Shown piece after piece: positions 1-7,883 of a stretch of 64,000 nt of DNA; the stretch's first letter is position 1; every line of letters begins with the position of its first letter. Under the pieces are notes generated by a model, which saw nothing but the letters and a program-made list of their open reading frames with translations, did no database searches and was not told where the DNA came from. The stretch spans positions 1 to 64,000 of the forward strand of contig DDTL01000069.1 in assembly GCA_002344345.1 (NCBI GenBank). Reading direction: 5' to 3'. A program made the position numbers and the translations under genes. The DNA comes from Saprospiraceae bacterium UBA2365. Its GTDB lineage: Bacteria > Bacteroidota > Bacteroidia > Chitinophagales > Saprospiraceae.

Positions 1-239
1 CAATTTAAATTATTTATGCCAATTATTTATTTGAACAAGATGATATACAATATCGCTTTGAATTTTTCAAAATCTTAAAAATGCCCGCTTGAATTTAGAA
101 TGACTACCTTCGCTCGTTACCGAAGGTCAAATACTTCCATATGGAATAGGTGATTAGGGTTTTTCATACTTAAAATGCATTTGTTTCTAATTTTCCACCA
201 ACTTCCTTAAACAATAAAGTTAGTAAAGGACCAAAAATT
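1..239. other. AT-rich intergenic end of window with two palindromes
   Basis: No gene is visible. An inverted repeat ACCTTCG (106-112) / CGAAGGT (121-127) and the perfect 12-bp palindrome TTCCATATGGAA (135-146) lie just downstream of the minus-strand nosY end. They could end the nos transcript, but no T-run follows them, so this is a weak inference. Confidence 0.4.
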
Positions 240-1028
240 CTAAAAATCCTTGCTTTCAGAAATCTTCACTATTGCCCAGGCAGGCAAAACAACCCATAAG
301 ATCAAAGAAAGATAAGAAAGAAATAACCCGAGTTGTGTTCCAAAGTATTTTTCAAAAACAGCTCCTGTATACCCCATAAGCGCAGAAATATCCAGTTTCA
401 GCAAGATTAAGATCCTTGAAAGGTCAATCGGATTAAATACTGTGGCTATTAACGAGAACTTATCCAGAGGGTATTCATCAAAAACTAATAAAGTAATAAG
501 AAAAAGACCGTCATAAATAATGGCAAGCAGAAGCCACATAACTATAGCAAAGCCAAATCCCTTTATTTTGTTTTCGTTTTTCAGTGCTATAATAAAGGAT
601 ATGCCAACAAAAATGAAAGAAAGGAACATTCCGGTAAGTAACAACGAGAGAAAATTAAAAATTACGGTGGTCTGAATAGCCCCATAAAGGATAAAGGGAA
701 TACCAAGCCCAAGAACAAGACTTATAGAAAGTGAAAGAGAAAGACCCAGGTATTGTCCAATGAAAATGGTAGATCTTCTGATAGGTTGAGCCAGCAACAA
801 CTCGGTAAATTCCCTTGAATTGTAATAATACATCACACCGAAAATAGTACCTATCAGCGGAGTCAGTACCACAATGATATTCATTAAGGTGATAACCGCC
901 TTTGAAACATCATTATTCAGGAACAACAACACGAAACCAAGGGCAAGATAAAACAAGAAATAAACGTAATTCCAACGGCTACGCATTAAGTCATAAAAGC
1001 TGTATTTAATTATTTTAAACATCTTCAT
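240..1028 (-). CDS. nosY: NosY-like ABC transporter permease
   Basis: This 262-residue integral membrane protein with about six hydrophobic segments is the expected permease partner of the adjacent NosF ATPase. In nos clusters NosDFY forms a membrane complex that supports maturation of the copper sites of N2O reductase, probably by moving a sulfur or copper species. The start overlaps the end of nosF by 14 bp, which indicates translational coupling. Its length matches the NosY/ABC-2 family. The assignment rests on membrane topology plus its place at the end of a complete nosZ-(B)-L-D-F-Y cluster. Confidence 0.88.
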   Translation of the reverse strand: MKMFKIIKYSFYDLMRSRWNYVYFLFYLALGFVLLFLNNDVSKAVITLMNIIVVLTPLIGTIFGVMYYYNSREFTELLLAQPIRRSTIFIGQYLGLSLSLSISLVLGLGIPFILYGAIQTTVIFNFLSLLLTGMFLSFIFVGISFIIALKNENKIKGFGFAIVMWLLLAIIYDGLFLITLLVFDEYPLDKFSLIATVFNPIDLSRILILLKLDISALMGYTGAVFEKYFGTQLGLFLSYLSLILWVVLPAWAIVKISESKDF

Positions 1029-1722
1029 CCATTAAAATTGCAGCAATTGCCTGCTCAAGATCGGGTTTACCCGTCTTTTGCTTTAATTCCACCGTGGTTC
1101 CCTGAAAATGTATTTTTCCGTCCAGTAAAAATACAATTTCATCAGACATTTCTTCAACAAATTCCATGATATGCGAGGTGATCAGGACCGTCTTTCCTCT
1201 TGCTTTTTCATCGAGAATAAGCCTTTTCAGCCGGATCAGGGAAACCGGGTCCAGTCCGGAAGTGGGCTCATCCAGAATGACCAGAGAGCTATCAAACATG
1301 AACGCCAGTACCAGATTGACTTTCTGCCTGGTACCTCCCGATAGATTCCCGAGTTTCTTATTGAGAAAATCCTCTAACCCAAATAGCCTGATCAACATAT
1401 CTTCCCTTGTAGATTTATTTCTCAGGTCTTTTACCATTTTAATCAATTCCGTAACTGTAAGGTTATTGGGAAAATTTGCGATCTGGGGTAAATAATCGAT
1501 ATCTTTCCTATATGCATGTTTTTGGATCACACTGCTGCCGTCTAGTGTAATTTCTCCGTGATTTGGGATCACCATCCCTAAAATACTTTTAATGAGTGTG
1601 GTTTTCCCGGAACCGTTTGGGCCCAGGATCGCAAAAATTCCTCCGGATTTGATTAACAAATCCATACCCTTTATTACTTCGAGCTTGCCGTAATTTTTAA
1701 TTAAATTCTTGATTGTGATCAT
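1015..1722 (-). CDS. nosF: NosF ABC transporter ATP-binding protein
   Basis: A 235-residue cytoplasmic ABC ATPase. Walker A is GPNGSGKTT (about 34-42), the ABC signature LSGGTRQ (about 127-133), Walker B with catalytic Glu LVILDEP (about 147-153), and an H-loop His lies in LITSHIME. It should power the NosY permease, with NosD on the periplasmic side, for assembly of the NosZ copper centres. It overlaps nosD by 4 bp and nosY by 14 bp, so the three genes are almost certainly co-transcribed and coupled. The motifs alone show only an ABC ATPase; the Nos role comes from context. Confidence 0.93.
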   Translation of the reverse strand: MITIKNLIKNYGKLEVIKGMDLLIKSGGIFAILGPNGSGKTTLIKSILGMVIPNHGEITLDGSSVIQKHAYRKDIDYLPQIANFPNNLTVTELIKMVKDLRNKSTREDMLIRLFGLEDFLNKKLGNLSGGTRQKVNLVLAFMFDSSLVILDEPTSGLDPVSLIRLKRLILDEKARGKTVLITSHIMEFVEEMSDEIVFLLDGKIHFQGTTVELKQKTGKPDLEQAIAAILMDEDV

Positions 1723-2951
1723 TTTACTGGCTTCATTAAAGGTTGTTCATCCGACAGATCATCAGGCGTAAATACCGGACTCACCCGCTCAGAAAAGTTG
1801 ATAATATCGACAAACAAGCTCCTTAGTAAAACAATGGTTTCAGGCGTTTTATTCACTACATAGGAAAACAGTTTTACGGGTCTGAAAGGTACATCACCGA
1901 TCCCGTCCCTGTTGAGATCATATCCGGTATAGGAACTCCAGTAGTTGCCTTCAAATTTGTTGTCGTTGATTTTGCTGTTGTAGGATACATCAAATGAGTT
2001 GTGCAGAAAATTGTTGTTTTTAAAAATATTGGTATAGGATGAACCCACAACTTTTACAGCCCATCCGTTTTTTATAAAATCATTGCTTTTATAGTCGACC
2101 CTGGTGCTTCCTTCCAGGTATATTCCCGTGGTGTTTTCCCTGAAAATATTTTCTTCGATCCGTGCATCGTAAATCTCTTTCAAAAGTACTCCGTAGGAGG
2201 AAGGACCCCAGTTGTTGTAAAACAGGTTTTTTGTCATATTGATCCTTTTGGAAAACATAACCGCAACACCTGCGCCATTGTTGTTGAACGTGTTGTAATG
2301 GTATTCATCATCGTTGGAAAACATAAAGTGCAATCCGTATCTGATATTATTTTCGCTCGTGTTTTTCAGGATCCTGCTTTTCTCAACAAACTCAAGATAT
2401 ATTCCATCCCGCATCCCGGATATTTTATTATTTTCAACCAATATGTTTTCACAATGCCAAAGATGAATTCCATTGCCGGAACCAGCCTCATCCCTTGCAA
2501 TACCCCGGATCGTATTGCCTTTTATATATCCGTTTTTTGATTTCTCCACCAAAATCCCAAAAAAGATCTTTTCAAAACTGTTGTTGAGCACTTTAAAATG
2601 ATTGCTTTTAAAAAGAAGAACCGCAGCATATTCTTTGGTGTAACTGTGCGCCACATTTTTAAAATGAAAACCTTCAATAGTTACTCTATCACTAAATACT
2701 TGAAATACATGACCTTTCGTAAGTGCATCGATTACAGCTCGTCCCTGGCTTCTGATGATTAAACGCTTTCTTACTTCGATATTGTATTCGCGGTAAGTTC
2801 CCTTTTTTACCAGTACAACATCATAATCAGCTGCTTGTCGAATCCCTTCTTTTATTGTTTTTACGCTACATGAACTACATACCTCGATTACCTTGGCTTG
2901 TAAGCTATTCATGGCAATAAGAAAAGTCAATATTAAAATAATTCTGATCAT
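1719..2951 (-). CDS. nosD: NosD periplasmic beta-helix copper-centre maturation protein
   Basis: A 410-residue secreted protein: an N-terminal signal peptide (hydrophobic residues 3-18) is followed by many Asn-rich parallel beta-helix rungs of the kind NNxFxxN..GIYLxxS (about 80-330), typical of the NosD/CASH family. NosD is the periplasmic partner of NosFY in copper-site biogenesis of N2O reductase. The stop is 2 bp from nosL, and the 3' end overlaps nosF. A strong match by fold signature and by operon position. Confidence 0.94.
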   Translation of the reverse strand: MIRIILILTFLIAMNSLQAKVIEVCSSCSVKTIKEGIRQAADYDVVLVKKGTYREYNIEVRKRLIIRSQGRAVIDALTKGHVFQVFSDRVTIEGFHFKNVAHSYTKEYAAVLLFKSNHFKVLNNSFEKIFFGILVEKSKNGYIKGNTIRGIARDEAGSGNGIHLWHCENILVENNKISGMRDGIYLEFVEKSRILKNTSENNIRYGLHFMFSNDDEYHYNTFNNNGAGVAVMFSKRINMTKNLFYNNWGPSSYGVLLKEIYDARIEENIFRENTTGIYLEGSTRVDYKSNDFIKNGWAVKVVGSSYTNIFKNNNFLHNSFDVSYNSKINDNKFEGNYWSSYTGYDLNRDGIGDVPFRPVKLFSYVVNKTPETIVLLRSLFVDIINFSERVSPVFTPDDLSDEQPLMKPVK

Positions 2952-2952
2952 A

Positions 2953-3411
2953 TCATTCTGATAAGACCTCTAAAAGTTGCTCCCATTTGTATTTGTTCCC
3001 TTTGAAGTATTGGAGGAGGGAATCAACTTTTTGTTCATCTTCTACTGCCGACAAATTGGCGCCCATCGGACTTTTAATACCGGTTGAAATAATGTAGGAC
3101 GCTTGTCCCGCAGACAACATATTCCCGGGATTTTGATAATCTGCAACCAGTAAGATACTATTTTCAGCTATTTCTGGAAATTCATTTATGTTCCAGACCA
3201 GGCATTCAACTGCATCATATTTATATTGCTTCCCTTTTTTAGTCACAAGTTGGGCTGAATGTGCCTTGTCAACAATGGTCATCTTGCAGTAACTGCATTC
3301 GTCGTGACCGTATTGAATTGGCTCTGGTTGGACACTACATGAGTTAATTGTCATAAGTAACAACAATAGCATGGACATACAAAAGAAATCTTTAAACTTG
3401 TTCATAGTCAA
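2953..3411 (-). CDS. nosL: NosL copper-chaperone lipoprotein
   Basis: A 152-residue lipoprotein with lipobox NSC (Cys about 25). The diagnostic motif C-S-Y-C-K-M (about 39-44) matches the Cu(I)-binding CxxCxM-type site of the NosL family, and the following segment with YDAVECL fits the same family. NosL delivers Cu(I) to apo-NosZ in the periplasm. It sits 24 bp downstream of the NosB-like gene and immediately upstream of nosD. The start at 3411 gives a normal signal peptide; an in-frame Met three residues in is an equal alternative. Confidence 0.94.
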   Translation of the reverse strand: MTMNKFKDFFCMSMLLLLLMTINSCSVQPEPIQYGHDECSYCKMTIVDKAHSAQLVTKKGKQYKYDAVECLVWNINEFPEIAENSILLVADYQNPGNMLSAGQASYIISTGIKSPMGANLSAVEDEQKVDSLLQYFKGNKYKWEQLLEVLSE

Positions 3412-3435
3412 GTATTTCTGCTTCTGTTGAAATTT

Positions 3436-4032
3436 TTATATGTGTACCTTTTTCGCTTGATTATAGCCGATAAAATAAGCGACCAACGCCAAAAGCATCC
3501 CCAAAGCCAAAAAATATGCGCCAATTTTGGGATATGAATGTGCCGTAAAATTTAATATAGTTTTTGTACCTATCAATGGTGGTTGATAAGCCATTGGACT
3601 TCCGTCCTCATTTGTAAATTTAATTGCCGCATGCGGGTTTAAGTTATGTCCATAATCATATTCCCATAAATAAAAATCATACATTCCCAATGTTCCAAGA
3701 ATTATCATTGCTATAAACCATGCAAGAAACCACTTGTAGTTTGCCTTTAATCCTAACAGAACTCCGATAATTACCATAAATATCACAACATATGGAAAAA
3801 ACTCAAACTCTTTCAGGTGATCAGGAATATCCTTCATGCCAACGTAATGGTTCATTAGGTTGATGTTCTGCAGATCATTGGGATTGTCATCAGAAAGTTT
3901 GTTGATGTGAATATTCATTCCCAGCGGCACAGGATATTGTGGCGCTTCAAGTGTAATATTCCACATTGGAAAGACAAAAAGAGTCAACAAAAGCAATGCT
4001 CCGCTAACCATTAAAATCCTTGATTTTTTCAT
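3436..4032 (-). CDS. NosB-like membrane protein of clade II nos cluster
   Basis: A 198-residue membrane protein with four clear hydrophobic segments (about residues 5-25, 77-94, 100-117, 168-190) and a periplasmic loop rich in Asn, Pro and Tyr. Clade II nos clusters typically carry a small membrane protein, called NosB, directly after nosZ, and this gene has that position and size. Its biochemical role is not established; electron delivery or NosZ maturation are the usual suggestions. It lies 99 bp downstream of nosZ and 24 bp upstream of nosL. The NosB name is inferred from position and topology. Confidence 0.75.
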   Translation of the reverse strand: MKKSRILMVSGALLLLTLFVFPMWNITLEAPQYPVPLGMNIHINKLSDDNPNDLQNINLMNHYVGMKDIPDHLKEFEFFPYVVIFMVIIGVLLGLKANYKWFLAWFIAMIILGTLGMYDFYLWEYDYGHNLNPHAAIKFTNEDGSPMAYQPPLIGTKTILNFTAHSYPKIGAYFLALGMLLALVAYFIGYNQAKKVHI

Positions 4033-4131
4033 TTCACTAATTTCTAAAAAAATTGGTGTTTCAAAACAAATACGAATTAAATTATACTCATTTCAAAACA
4101 CCATACAAAAAACCTATATTATCTTCAAATA

Positions 4132-6108
4132 TCAATTTAATGACTCACCATCCAGTGTCCAGCTCAGCTCAATATTGGAATTACCGGGTGATACCCTGAC
4201 ATAACCCTGCATCTCCTGATGTAATGCACTACAAAAGTCAGTACAATAGAACGGCCATACCCCAACTTGTTTAGGTTCCCACACAAATGTCTCCGTTTGT
4301 CCAGGCATGATCAAAAGTTCAGATGTATTTGCCCCGATCATTGCAATTCCATGAGGCACATCGTAATCTTGTTCAAGATTGGTTACATGAAAAAATACTT
4401 TGTCGCCCACTTTAATGCCTTCAATATTATCAGGTGCGAAATGACTTCTGATCATTGTCATATATATATGTACTTCTTTCCCTTTTCTAACAACTTTGGC
4501 GTCTTTTTCCGCTTTAGTTGCATAAACATGTTTGTTTTCTTCCAGTTTATAGAATTTCTTCGATCTTGCCTCCAGCAAAGAAGCCGGACATCCAGCTGCA
4601 TAATGAGGCTCACCCACAGTTGGGAAATCAAGCAATAATTCCATTTTTTCTCCAGATATATCATAAAGTTGGGCAGATTGAGTGACTTCTGGTCCTGTCG
4701 GTAAATATCTGTCTTTAGTTATTTTATTCATTGCCACAAGATATTTTCCAAATGGTTTCTGTGAATTTCCTCCCGGGATCATAAGGTGTCCAACTGAATA
4801 GTATGTAGGTTTTCTGTCGATTACTTCCCAGGTGCCAAGTTTCCATTTAACAACTTCAGACGAAATAAAAAAAGTGGTATAAGCATTACCCTTACCGTCA
4901 AATTCTGTGTGCAATGGACCTAAACCAGGTTGTTTGACCTCACCCACAATGGTTTTTTCGTATTTTAAGATTGGAATTCCATATGCATCTCCATCAAAAG
5001 CCTTTTCGTCAATTGCCTTTTTCATATTTGTAAATGAATGGACAGTAAGCGATGCTGCAAGTTTACCGCTTCCTACGATGTATTCTCCTGATGGATCAAC
5101 ATCACAACCGTGTGGTGATTTAGGCGTCGGCATAAAGTAAACCAGTCCCGGACAATCAGCAGGATCCAAAACCCTGACTTCCTTTTTCATTTTGGATGTT
5201 GCAGTATGTGTAGCATCATCATAGACATTGTGAGCATAATTGGCAGGCATTGTTTTGAATTTTCCTTCTTTAATGTATTCTTCAGCTTTTTGCCAGTTTA
5301 TTGCTGCTATAAAGTCTTTGTCATTTTGTGAAGAATTAACCTCGAGCAATGAATTGGCTTCTTCTGTATTGTACGTGGTAAAAAACACCCATCCATGAGA
5401 TTTTCCCCTTCCAGGATGCGCAAGATCATAATTAAACCCTGGCATCAATACCTGGAATTCAATATTCATATCACCTTTCTGAGGATCTACCTTGATAAAA
5501 GATATAGCGCCTTTAAAATTGCTTTTATAGTCTTTAATCGGCATATCTTTTTGAGGTATCGGAACAGAAAATCTTGTTCCGGCCACAACATACTCTGTGT
5601 TTTCTGTCACAAAAGAGGAACTGTGATTACCAGCACTATTGGGTATCTCTATAATCTCTTCAGTTTCATATGTTTCTAAACTTATTCTTGCAATTCTTGG
5701 GGTGTTATTTCCATTGATAAAACACCATCTACCATCTATTTCACCTTTTGTCTGTGATAGATCGGGATGGTGAGCATCGTCCCAGGGTACAAACCCATGC
5801 GAAGTTTGAAGCATTGGTTTGGTTTCTTCATTAAAACCATAAGCTTTTTCACCATCAACTGAAAATACCGGTATCACTTTAAATAATCTGCCTGAAGGTA
5901 GTCCGTACACAGCTAATTGTCCACTAAAACCTCCTGAAATAAAAGCATAAAATTCATCATGTTCGCCTGGTTTAACGTAAACTCTTTCTGCGGCATCACC
6001 TGTCAAAGCTCCAGCATTATTGCCGCCATTTTTCTTACTGCAACCCACGAAAATCAGTATAATGATCATAGTTGCAAAATAAATATTGATGTTTGTTTTC
6101 ATGTGCAC
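4132..6108 (-). CDS. nosZ: Nitrous oxide reductase, clade II, Sec-type lipoprotein
   Basis: NosZ reduces N2O to N2, the last step of denitrification, outside the inner membrane. This 658-residue protein has an N-terminal beta-propeller bearing the CuZ site (DAHHPD, His 113-114, plus later His in GHDV/GCDV-, PLHTEFD- and GHL-type segments). Its C-terminal cupredoxin carries the CuA motif C622-x3-C626-x3-H630-x2-M633. The leader is not a Tat signal: it is a Sec signal ending in lipobox VGC (Cys about 23), as expected for clade II, so the enzyme is probably lipid-anchored. A cytochrome c lipoprotein gene lies directly upstream as a likely electron donor. An alternative start two codons downstream (MKTN) is possible. 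Confidence 0.97.
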   Translation of the reverse strand: MHMKTNINIYFATMIIILIFVGCSKKNGGNNAGALTGDAAERVYVKPGEHDEFYAFISGGFSGQLAVYGLPSGRLFKVIPVFSVDGEKAYGFNEETKPMLQTSHGFVPWDDAHHPDLSQTKGEIDGRWCFINGNNTPRIARISLETYETEEIIEIPNSAGNHSSSFVTENTEYVVAGTRFSVPIPQKDMPIKDYKSNFKGAISFIKVDPQKGDMNIEFQVLMPGFNYDLAHPGRGKSHGWVFFTTYNTEEANSLLEVNSSQNDKDFIAAINWQKAEEYIKEGKFKTMPANYAHNVYDDATHTATSKMKKEVRVLDPADCPGLVYFMPTPKSPHGCDVDPSGEYIVGSGKLAASLTVHSFTNMKKAIDEKAFDGDAYGIPILKYEKTIVGEVKQPGLGPLHTEFDGKGNAYTTFFISSEVVKWKLGTWEVIDRKPTYYSVGHLMIPGGNSQKPFGKYLVAMNKITKDRYLPTGPEVTQSAQLYDISGEKMELLLDFPTVGEPHYAAGCPASLLEARSKKFYKLEENKHVYATKAEKDAKVVRKGKEVHIYMTMIRSHFAPDNIEGIKVGDKVFFHVTNLEQDYDVPHGIAMIGANTSELLIMPGQTETFVWEPKQVGVWPFYCTDFCSALHQEMQGYVRVSPGNSNIELSWTLDGESLN

Positions 6109-6240
6109 ATTTTTTAATTTTTCTTTAATAATCCGAATTTATGAAGATAACTATCCAGCTTTATTAATGCTATCAAGCCTGATTGATCCTCATATTAACT
6201 TCATTTTGAGCCTTTTAATTGCTATAACTATATTAAAGTC

Positions 6241-6702
6241 CTAGAGAGTTCTGAAATATTCCAACACAGCCCGGGCTTCTTCTTCAGTCAAATTTTGATT
6301 AGCCATGATTGCTCCGTTAAATTCTGCAACCATTTGTTTGGTTAGTTCATTTTCTGCGATCATTTTTTCCGGATTCAAAATCATGTTCATAACAAACTCC
6401 GGAGACCTTCTTTCCAATATTCCCTTTGGGCTTGGGCCGATATATGTTTTATCAACTTTATGACAAGCCGTACATTTTGCATCAAAAACATCTTTGCCTT
6501 TTTTCACCATTACACTATCAATTGTCTCGTCCAGGATGAGAGATGTTATAGGGCCTATTCCTTTATTCATTTTAGGATCTTGAGTTTCTGTAGTCGTATT
6601 GGTTGAATTTACATCGTTGTTTGACGATTTATTTTCCTTCGTTCCACACGAAACAAAAACGCTAAAAGCTATAAATATTAATAAATAAAGTAATTTATTC
6701 AT
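6241..6702 (-). CDS. Cytochrome c lipoprotein, likely NosZ electron donor
   Basis: A monohaem class I cytochrome c with haem motif CTACH (about residues 77-81 from the chosen start) and downstream Met residues that could supply the axial ligand. I prefer the internal ATG at 6702 to the upstream one at 6732 because it gives a compact lipoprotein signal ending FVSC. A Ser/Thr/Asn-rich linker separates anchor and haem domain. It precedes nosZ by about 130 bp on the same strand, so it probably carries electrons from the quinol pool to NosZ. The donor role is inferred from the neighbourhood. Confidence 0.88.
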   Translation of the reverse strand: MNKLLYLLIFIAFSVFVSCGTKENKSSNNDVNSTNTTTETQDPKMNKGIGPITSLILDETIDSVMVKKGKDVFDAKCTACHKVDKTYIGPSPKGILERRSPEFVMNMILNPEKMIAENELTKQMVAEFNGAIMANQNLTEEEARAVLEYFRTL

Positions 6703-6749
6703 GTTAAAAATTTTATTGAAATATTTTATCATTATTGATTTAGTGACTT

Positions 6750-7316
6750 TTATTCAACTGGTACAAGTACATCTTCTATCACATGTATCCAGCCATTACT
6801 GACCTTTACCGTTTTGAGAATCTTTGTTCCTCCCACCGAAATTCCTTCATCTGTCTTTTTAACATCCAGGTATTGGCCAGATGCCATATACAACTTTCTA
6901 CCTTTTTCAGCCTCTTTGATAAGCTGAACATCCGGATAATTAGCAGGTGCAACGTGGTTGGTTAGAATATAAGCCAATTTTGACTTATTCTCAGATTTAA
7001 GCAAGTCATCCACAGTTCCTTTTGGCAGCTTGTTAAATGCTGCGTTTGTCGGGGCAAATACAGTAAGCGGACCAGCATTGACAACTGCATCCTCCACTCC
7101 CGCTGCTTCTATTGCCGCTACAAGTGTAGTAAAATCGGGCAATGATTTAGCAACTGTTAACGCGTTGGCTGCTGATTCAGTATCTTCAACTGAAGCCTGA
7201 CCTTTGTGTTCAGTAATTTCTGGAGAATTATTGCCTGGTTCAGCTTGTTTTGTATTGTTACATGATAACACCGCCGTTATCATCAATACATTCATTAATA
7301 ATATTAACTTTTTCAT
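6750..7316 (-). CDS. Fasciclin (FAS1) domain lipoprotein
   Basis: A secreted lipoprotein (lipobox VLSC; start chosen at the ATG at 7316, four codons inside the longest frame) with one FAS1 domain. The hallmark segments LTVFAPTNAAFNKLP and ILTNHVAPANY are visible. FAS1 domains mediate adhesion or small-ligand binding at the envelope. The gene lies 47 bp upstream of the cytochrome c gene and is probably part of the same transcript as nosZ. No enzymatic role can be read from the sequence, and its link to N2O respiration is unknown. Confidence 0.85.
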   Translation of the reverse strand: MKKLILLMNVLMITAVLSCNNTKQAEPGNNSPEITEHKGQASVEDTESAANALTVAKSLPDFTTLVAAIEAAGVEDAVVNAGPLTVFAPTNAAFNKLPKGTVDDLLKSENKSKLAYILTNHVAPANYPDVQLIKEAEKGRKLYMASGQYLDVKKTDEGISVGGTKILKTVKVSNGWIHVIEDVLVPVE

Positions 7317-7444
7317 CGCAAGGTACATTTTGTTAAAATAATTCTCAAATGTATTAAATACTATTTTGTCTTTTATTTAATTTCCCAACTTTGTACACTA
7401 TATGTAAATACTCTGCGAACTGATTGGATCAAATCTAAATAGAT

Positions 7445-7795
7445 CTAAATACTTATTGTCAGCATCCCGGCTTTGATCATCGTCAACACCATTTTGAACC
7501 GCTCAACAGCATGCAATGCATGAGGGACATTGGCCGGCATGATGATCGTTTCACCGGCATTCAGAAAATGGGACGCACCGTTGATGATGACTTCCGCTTT
7601 ACCGTCCATCACTTCCACTATTGCATCAAACGGCGCAGTATGCTCACTCAGACCTTCTCCTTTATCAAATGCAAAAAGGCTGACGTTTCCTGAATCTTTT
7701 TTTAATATATGCTTGGAAACCACTGCTGAAGGGGCATAATCTATGCTGTCTGTATAACTGAATTTAACTCCTTTTTGAAATTCGTTTGTCGCCAT
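7445..7795 (-). CDS. Small single-domain cupin protein
   Basis: A 116-residue cytoplasmic cupin. Motif 1 lies around HTAPFDAIVEVMDG and motif 2 around AGETIIMPANVPHALHA, with His residues placed to bind a metal. There is no signal peptide. The family includes sensors and small dioxygenase- or isomerase-like proteins and does not reveal a substrate. It lies 128 bp upstream of the fasciclin/cytochrome/nosZ run in the same orientation. Membership in the nos regulon is possible but not shown. Confidence 0.8.
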   Translation of the reverse strand: MATNEFQKGVKFSYTDSIDYAPSAVVSKHILKKDSGNVSLFAFDKGEGLSEHTAPFDAIVEVMDGKAEVIINGASHFLNAGETIIMPANVPHALHAVERFKMVLTMIKAGMLTISI

Positions 7796-7883
7796 AATGA
7801 TTTTATTTAATACATGTCGGTAGTATTTAAACCGTCAAATCTTAAAGTTGTTTAAAACATTTCAAAAAAATAAAACCTTCAGC

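Noticed and set aside
7384..7444. FNR/DNR-type site (TGAT-TGG-ATCA) upstream of the fasciclin gene
   Set aside because: The spacer is 3 nt instead of 4 and the flanking bases do not match, so a redox-regulator site cannot be supported.
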